Origin: Polytrichum commune
Lineage: Eukaryota; Streptophyta; Polytrichopsida; Polytrichales; Polytrichaceae
Direction: 5' to 3'
Length of the DNA stretch: 64,000 nucleotides
Assembly: GCA_950295325.1 (NCBI GenBank)
Contig: OX485803.1
Location: forward strand, 68,027,554 to 68,091,553
Shown: positions 57,299-64,000 of the stretch, one piece after another
How the letters are laid out: every line of letters begins with the position of its first letter
How positions within the stretch are numbered: the first letter of the stretch is position 1
Made by a program: the position numbers and the translations under genes
Notes under the pieces: generated by a model
Databases searched by the model: none
The model's input: only the letters and a program-made list of their open reading frames with translations
What the model was told of the DNA's origin: nothing

Positions 57299-60200
57299 TC
57301 ATAGCAAATGGTACTTGGGGTTGCACACAGCCTCCCGTCTGTGTGTTATAGTTCCCTTCGCAGCTTCAGATTGTAACCTTGGACGTTCATAAGCATAGGT
57401 AGTGACAGGGCGCTCTTGAAAAGGGACTTGATGTAATAATTGAGTCGAACGTCTACAATAGTCCTGATTGTTACCTAAAGGCTCAACCGTGCTTGGTGTC
57501 CATTGCACTTTTTTCTTTTGAAATATCTGTTGACAAAATGAAATTTCATACAGCCATGCAATACTATCTCAGCAACATCATCCTTGATTAGAACAGGGTA
57601 GAAACAAAGATGCAATAAGGGATTCTTATGACAAATAATCTGAAATGCATTTGAACATGTAATGTACGAGGCCAATAAATGGTAGATAAAAAACTAACAA
57701 TCCATATGAGGTTTTGAGCACACACCTACACTGACCATTGTTGCCACTGCACAAAACAAAATTTGAACAAAGTGCTTCTTTCCTTGACTTTCGTGCAAAT
57801 CACACCATGGAATTGACGCATTTGATATCAAATGGTCATGCTTATATGAATAAGGTAATAATGATTATTGACTCTCAAACTCCACTCGAGGCTGCACTGA
57901 AACAGTACAACTCGACATAAATTTCATATTGGTCAAGGGCAGGACTCCACCTGTTGGGCCTGAAAGCAGCTGATTTCTTGCTTCTTTTGGGTGAGTCGCC
58001 CATCTATTTGAGCTGGGCACTGCACTGGATTGCGCTTGTGTGCATTTTTTGCATTAAAGCTTTGCAACTGCCTTCTCAAGCATGCCAACTGGGCACTCAA
58101 ACTTGCAGTTGAATCTGTTGGAAACAGCTGCAATATTTTATCAAATTTTTCTGGGAGAGAAACACATTAAACCAGTCTCCTATATTGGTGTTGCTATCAG
58201 GAACTCAGAGCCATGCTTTTTGAAACATTGAGAACCTACCTTGGCAAAGGAAAACAGGTTTGGCTGGGTAGCTCTCACGCGACAGGTCTGCAACACTGTG
58301 TCTATCTGACCCAAAAACCAACACAAGATTCAAACCTCAAGGTTTTGTCAAAATTCAAGAATTTCCTACCTCTCATAGAATGATTGTGAAACAAGAAAAC
58401 ATAAATATGCTCCATTTGTACATTTGCTACTGTTTCCATACAGGATTACAGAAACTTCCAATACATGTCTCCATCTCCAAAATCATGTGGTGATGCCAGA
58501 TCTAATTAGACATTATATATATATATATCACTGGAAGGCCAAGAAGGTCAATCTGACTCTGTATATCATTGAATGCTTGCATCAATACATGACTCACTTG
58601 GATTGGATACACGAGCCTTGCTGTAACTGGCAGTGCTCGTCTCTCGATTGTTGTCATCAACACAAAGTTTACAAGCATCTGGTTTGGTAGGCACTTGTCT
58701 CCAGCAGACCACATCCTCTGCTAAAAACAGTCTCCAATATTAGCAGGGTGGTGGAAATAATTGGACAACTTCCACAAGCCGTTGAACCCACTTGTGCTCG
58801 AGTCTCAAAGTGCAAACCCATGCAGCAGGTCCTCTGATTCTCTCCATCGTGTGATTCAGGGTAGACAGTTCTAATGTGCAACCTTAAAGTAACGAACTCA
58901 ACGTATCCCACACCAGAACGAGAGCTCAACATACAGAAATCTACCTAATCTCAAGGTGAACTTCGAATTAATTTGCAATGTAACGATGCCAAATATAAGA
59001 ACCGACAAATCCCTCCTGCTAACACTGGGTAAAACCCTAACCTTTACTCACCGGAAGAGCTTGTGCTGGGTCTCAACTCGAGGTAGTCCGAGTACTCGGC
59101 AGGTAAGGGCACCTTTTTCCAGCGCCTTGATTCAGGACTCTTAGGAGTTATCATCTCCCTCACCCTTGCTTCATGACTCTTGGATGGGCCTCTCATTTCC
59201 CTGACCTTCACTTCAGGACACTTGGCAGGGCTTCTCATCACCCTAGCTGGCTCAAGCACTCGGCCAAAAGGCTTGAAATTGCTTTTGCTCTCTTCCTCTT
59301 GCTTTTCACAGGTGAAAGATCTGCTGGAAGGAGATTTGAAAGCATCATTCTGCATGTTGCAAATATCAGGTTCGCGTAACCGGAGGGCAAAGTGTGGAGA
59401 CACCACCTTATCACATGTACTCTTCTTCAATGACTGTATTGGAGGAGGGCAGATGGGAAGAGTGGACTCAGCAGCTCTCCGCAACTCAAGCTGAGAAGTA
59501 ATAGTGCCCGCGTCCTTGTTCTGCTTACCCTTCCCTAGGGTTTGTGTCTCAGCTTCACAATTAGATTTAGGTCTACAGTCTCTGAACCCATGAGATATGT
59601 AGCACTCCACATTCACAGGGTCGCGAGTCGTGTCTTCTTCCATCGTCTTCTCACAGCTCTTACTTTCACGAGCTTCTCCTAACCATCTTTGCACATGACC
59701 ACTATCATAATCATGGGGTTTGTTACCTGCATGTCTTTCTTCAGAAATTAATTTTTCCTCAAAACCACCTCTATCACTGCCTCCCCCTCTCTTTCTTATT
59801 ACACTTTGTGTCCACCTGCCAACACTACCTTCCTGGAGTTTGCAACAATGCTGATCTGTAAACCTACCATGTATATAACCTTCGAAACGTTGACCGTCCG
59901 CATCACCCCTACCTCTACTCTGTGACTTTTCTGTGAGGTTGCCACAAATGCAATCAATCTCCTCCCCAGCACTCATCGATCTCTCATCTGCTTTACACAT
60001 TTTTTCGCTATCCTTCTGTGATGATGTTGTACATGTAGATGCATCGCATAATTGAGCTCTCTCATCCAATTTTCTAAAACAAGGACTGCTTGACCTTGCA
60101 GACATTCGGACACAGGCTATTTGACAGCACGGGAGACCCTGAGTGTCCACCCCTAGAGACCTGCTAGTGGTGCTTGCGATGGGATAGGGTGGCTGACATG

Positions 60201-60680
60201 TACACTGTGCTGTAGCAGGGCTTCCAAGAGACGTGGTGCTTTTGTCATTCTTAATGTATAGGTTCAGTTGGCCAGCAGCCATGTTAATGTTGTCTGCTGC
60301 ATGAAAGATTGTTTTCAGGTTCTCCTTGACCATAACAATGGCATCACGAATCTCCTCGCCTGCAGCAATTTGAATCTCCTCAGAATAATCCTCGTTGTCA
60401 TTGTCATTGTTGTCGTCAGGAGGAGTGGCAAAAGGTTCGTTCTTGGTGCGCTGTTTCTTGGCATTGCTGAAGATGATGTAGAGTGCAGTGGCAGAGAAAG
60501 CAAGAGCGGCGACAATGCTGAGGTTTCTCGTCAATACCGCAGGGTCCTGCTTGTAACTTCCTCCACTAAACATCACCATCTCTGTGCCAAAGCTCGATGA
60601 AGCCGCACCATTTACAATAACACGTGAAATTACAATTTTCAACAAGTCTCCCTACCTCGAGAAGAAGAGGATGAAGACAT
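57299..60680 (-). CDS. Unrecognised membrane-anchored protein, ~688 residues, five exons
   Basis: Exons in transcription order: 60,680-60,656; 60,581-59,052; 58,717-58,598; 58,114-57,951; 57,526-57,299. All junctions have GT-AG (donors GTAGGG, GTGAGT, GTGAGT, GTGGAG) and the frame stays open across each, which supports the model. The short first exon (MSSSSSSR) is less sure; if it is wrong, the start is ATG 60,579-60,577. After QDPAVLTRN comes one transmembrane segment, LSIVAALAFSATALYIIFSN, then KKQR, so a type I/III-like anchor with a Lys/Arg stop. A short Asp/Asn-rich and helical part follows (IRDAIVMVKENLKTIFHAAD). The rest is long, polar, Cys/Ser/Lys-rich and probably disordered, with repeats of PxKxxEVKVREMRGPSKSHEARVREM type near the end of the large exon. 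The tail has SLSAQLACLRRQLQSF, a possible short coiled coil. I do not recognise the family or the function. Confidence 0.68.
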
Positions 60681-60892
60681 CCTGATGTCCAATCAAAGCT
60701 CCGAGAGCCAACAAGTTCAAAAAGAAACTTCATCCTCCGCTACAATTCGTAGTCTTCTATTCGTATGCAAATTTTATAATAAAACCTACACCCGCTGCAG
60801 GGTCTCAGATGGTTGGAGGGGCCTGAATTGCCCATAGAAACGCTGTTCAAAGAGGTAATCACCTTTCAGAATTATAGTGGTAGTTTATATGC

Positions 60893-61907
60893 TCAGTGTG
60901 TGAAATACCGAGGAAGATGTGTACAAACTTGCGCAAGAGCACCTCTCCTGAAAATCATGGCAAGTCCGATTATTAGCTCCATCTGTTGAAACAGTGCATC
61001 CGTTCTTATCGTGTGCAATGTACCGTCAATCTGTAACACGCTTGACGTTGTGGTGACACTGCCATGTCCACTCGCCTCCGGTTCTTTGTCTATGCGATCT
61101 CTCCCAGAGAAACTGATCATCTACATCAAAAGCTGCACTAAGTGATATCATTTAAACGACAGGATTGATTTATATGATACTTCACGCACATGCTTCGAGA
61201 TACATTGGCCGGAATACAATGTCATCTCACCAACACTGTTATATCCTTGCTCCTCAGAAAGACTAAAAGAGAACCCATCTGTGTATAGAGCTAGACCTCA
61301 GATCACTGACGATAGACCCGTGCGCAGACTCCTGTAAAAATTGTATACACGGTTTATGATACATTGCCCATTATCAAATTGATCTTAAAGCCTCTGCTTT
61401 TAGGGGTTAGGAAGTGGACCAAAGACCAGGACGTAATGCAAAGGGGGGAAAACCGTGGCTGTAAGAGAGGTTACAGTGATCAGGTAATCCTCTTACCAAA
61501 AGAAGTTCGAAAGATCTGAATTGCACCACCCACGGTTGCCAGAAATGATCGCATCTTGAGATAGTTCCATGTCATTGCCTCTGCAATGGGAAGGACGTTT
61601 CAGTGGCTCCTGGCAACTGCCTCAGACACCAATTTAAGCAGCCTCGCAGCCTGATCAGATCTAATAATTGGTAGAGACTTTGTTTCCATTGCCAGAAGAG
61701 GTTTGAAAAATGGAAACGCTCTAAATCTGGAGAAGTAAGCAAGAACCACAAGTGACGCAAGAACGACCAAAACAGCCCCAAGCCACACCGTGCTCCCTCC
61801 GAAACCCTAAGCGACCCCAACACACCATAACTACAGGACAGGAGTGCTCCTTGGACCGAAGCCACCGCTTGCATATTGCCGTCAGGGTTGATCGAAGCTA
61901 TGTCCAT
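60893..61907 (-). CDS. Tentative four-exon gene, 164 residues, unrecognised
   Basis: Proposed exons: 61,907-61,826; 61,580-61,497; 61,290-61,190; 61,120-60,893. The phases agree at every junction (1, 1, 0), and donors GTGTGT, GTAAGA, GTGCGT and acceptors TTGCAG, TCTAG, TGTAG are acceptable, though the third acceptor is weak. The product starts MDIASINPDGNMQAV and includes MRSFLATVGGAIQIFRTSFG, YTDGFSFSLSEEQGYNSVG and SVLQIDGTLHTIRTDALF, which read like real protein. I do not recognise the family. The proposed first intron contains an open stretch of about 65 codons with a clear membrane segment (WLGAVLVVLASLVVLAYFSRF, 61,600-61,788) in another frame, so a different exon arrangement or an alternative product is possible. 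Confidence 0.42.
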
Positions 61908-61923
61908 TTGGCACACTAGGAAG

Positions 61924-62365
61924 GACAGTGAGTGCCTGCACCACCAACGTTACTAAACAACTTTGTTAACAACAAGCATTTCTGGAGAATTTCATGTAAC
62001 AAATTTTAGGGACGGCATTAGGTGAATCTAAACGTGGATTATCCGAATCGGAAAATAACTGTCACCAGGCAGAAGATGCGCACAACTAGAGAATATTCAA
62101 GTAGAGGTCCAGCTTGATTACATTGTGCAACCGCAGAGATTATTGGCACTCTTGGAGGGACCGTAAGTGCCTCCATCACCAACGTTACTAAACAACTATG
62201 TTCGCAGTAAGCACTTCTGGACCCTTTAGTATAACAAATTTTAGGGTGACGTTAGGAGACTCTGAGCATGGATTATCCAAATCAGGAGATAACTGTCCCA
62301 GGGGTGTTCAAATAGAGGTCCGGCTAGGTTACGCTGTGAAGCCACAGAGACTATATGGTAGCTTG
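61924..62365 (+). repeat. Tandem duplication, period ~235 bases
   Basis: The first unit from about 61,924 and the second from about 62,160 share AGTGCCT, ACCAACGTTACTAAACAACT, TAACAAATTTTAGGG, GGATTATCC and TCAARTAGAGGTCC in the same order. It lies just upstream of the start of the tentative 164-residue gene and downstream of eIF2A, so it may form part of that gene's promoter. Confidence 0.75.
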
Positions 62366-62369
62366 ATGC

Positions 62370-62836
62370 GCTTTACGACATGAACAGCCCTGCTTAGAAG
62401 GCCACCCTGAGCCCTCAGATTCCATCAGGAGCATGTAAGCATGCCAAATCCTGAGCTACTAATATCTCGCTGTGCTGAATTGTGCACCTTCGATTGGCGA
62501 GTTTGCCATTTGATTGTGATCTCTTGAAGCTGATACATTTCTCGTCTCAAAGCAAAGATTCTCTGGGCAGGTCAGGGTGTTCAGCTTTTCAACATCAACA
62601 ACAATACTGCTACCATTGTAGTTTATCGAGTTCACCCCAATGATCGGAGTCTCTGATGCACCATGAATCAGGGGGCAATTTACTGCTCTGACGTATTGAA
62701 ATTCATTTAGGGTTCGATTGCATCCACGAGGCTATGCACCTCCCATGTACCAGAAGATCATCACAACAGGTTCTTAAGCTTGATCATACAGCCATCAAGA
62801 TACAATATAATAATCTACTGTTCTCAATATTTGATC
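62370..62836 (-). other. Intergenic / eIF2A 3' UTR
   Basis: No gene recognised; the first part downstream of the eIF2A stop is probably its 3' untranslated region. Confidence 0.5.
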
Positions 62837-64000
62837 CTAAGCATCCCCCTCTCCTTCCTTCTTTTTCTCTCTCCGCTTTTTGTTCTTCAAAGCGCTCTTG
62901 CTCAAGCCTGCCGACACCCTGTCAATGAACGAACAAAACTTGATATATGAGCAGGATTCTATAGTGTACAATTTTCTCTTCAGAATAACCCAAAAATTTG
63001 AGCCTACTTAGTTGCCCATGTTCAAATCTCAGGTCATCACTTCTGCCTACATGTGGCCAATCAGTTAACTACTTCCTGTAAGGAACAGACGCAGCGAAAG
63101 CTCCTAGGCAGCCAAACTCTTCCTAGACTCTTACCGCTGCCCTCAACTTGAGGTAACAGACGCCACTAACTGTTTGTGTTTGGCATGCTGGTCACCTTAT
63201 CAACAAAATTGCATAAGACAGTAGCAGCAAGAGTCAAGGAAAAGACATTTACCCTGCAGTGGCTTTAGGTGCAACATCTTCTCCAAATAACTGCACAAAT
63301 CAGTGACAAGTGACACATTAGTATTTAGAAAAGACACTCTAGGGATGAAAAGAAGGGCAATTTTGCAAACCCGTGAATTATGTTTTACCTGAGCTTTGAT
63401 GGACGCGGACTGCCCAGCATGTGGAGGACGATATGTTCCCGGCTTAGAACCTGTAAATGACAACCATATAAATAATAATTGATATGACAGAAATCAAGCA
63501 ATAACTCAGATATTGATATCATGGAAAGGTATCAATGTACACCCTTGACCATATTGCTGAACCAGGTCACACTAAAAATACGCTTTACTTGATTAACCAA
63601 GATGACCACCAATAATCACAATAAGTGTAGAGACAAGCACATGCCTACCACCATGCTCTACAAAGGTCACAATTTTCATGACAGATATCCTCAAAAAATC
63701 CTCCCGTCTTGTTCAAAATAGTTACAAAAAAATGTTAATATTGTTTAAAATAATAATTTAAAAATAACAAAAATAAATAATAAAACCTTTGACTCACACA
63801 CCAAGCTCAACATGTCTAACCATTGCAAACCGAGCTCTGATAAATCTGATAAGAAGAGCTTCCAAGCATCTTGCCCCATGATAAGTGACATATACAGAAC
63901 ACATAAGGAAACATAATCTACATCCTCGACATTTGAAGCAGTTCAAAGAGCACATACCTGTGCTGGCTGGTGTAGACTTTACTGACACTGCCTTGCTTTC
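62837..64000 (-). CDS. EIF2A: eIF2A, C-terminal exons (runs off the right edge)
   Basis: Four exons are visible in transcription order: from the window edge to 63,958; 63,450-63,389; 63,290-63,253; 62,918-62,837, ending in TAG. All junctions are GT-AG and in phase. The exons read SVKSTPAST, then GSKPGTYRPPHAGQSASIKA, LFGEDVAPKATAG, and GLSKSALKNKKRREKKKEG at the C-terminus. The YRPPHA...A(A/S)IKAQLFGE segment followed by SALKNKKRREK is the conserved tail of eIF2A (the WD-repeat initiation factor, distinct from the eIF2 alpha subunit). It delivers initiator tRNA to the 40S ribosome in some non-standard initiation events; the basic tail binds RNA or partners. The beta-propeller part lies outside the window. 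The 38-base exon is very short. Confidence 0.88.

Noticed and set aside
58669-58932. An 87-codon minus-strand frame just before exon 3 of the 688-residue gene
   Set aside because: It lies mostly in the intron between 59,051 and 58,718; the phase-compatible acceptor at 58,718 excludes it, and it would break the frame if included.
1-64000. tRNA, rRNA and other structured RNA genes
   Set aside because: I scanned for tRNA A- and B-box patterns and rRNA-like sequence by eye and found none that could be supported.

Overview
The window reads as nuclear DNA of a land plant. The evidence is spliced genes with GT-AG introns of about 70-660 bases, a Ty1/copia retrotransposon, Tourist-like and hAT-like MITEs, and a cyclin-L gene with the plant-type layout. 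Slow repeat decay, many lineage-specific sequences and a possible HUH/Rep-type remnant would fit a non-seed plant (bryophyte, lycophyte or fern), but I cannot fix the species.

Layout. 1-10.2 kb is transposon-derived: a decayed Tc1/mariner-like transposase carrying a hAT-like MITE, several PIF/Harbinger-like MITEs and a possible pogo-like remnant. 10.2-14.8 kb holds an intact cyclin-L gene (+, eight coding exons). 14.8-24.3 kb has no recognisable gene; it contains a minisatellite, a large diverged inverted repeat and one hAT-like MITE. 24.3-52.8 kb is built around a small gene family. Four intact copies and one internally deleted copy encode a 127-residue secreted, Lys/Cys/Val/Leu-rich protein that I do not recognise. 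The first copy is on +, the others on -, each inside a larger duplicated unit; the last two encode identical proteins. This zone is broken up by a copia element (28,947-35,006, TSD CTAAG), a longer hAT-family element inside that copia, a third hAT-like MITE, a possible HUH/Rep remnant and a second mariner-like relic. 52.8-57.2 kb is mostly MITEs and AT-rich sequence.

57.3-64.0 kb is gene-dense, all on the minus strand: a five-exon gene for a membrane-anchored protein of about 688 residues with no recognised family, a tentative four-exon gene of 164 residues, and the last exons of eIF2A, which runs off the right edge.

The housekeeping genes (cyclin-L in splicing/transcription, eIF2A in translation) are functionally unrelated neighbours. 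The secreted-peptide array is the most distinctive content. Repeat pairs in the window serve as internal controls: an empty site proves one MITE insertion, and paired flanks show where the copia element entered an older duplication. All splice models are from sequence reading and reading-frame phase only; no transcript data were used.
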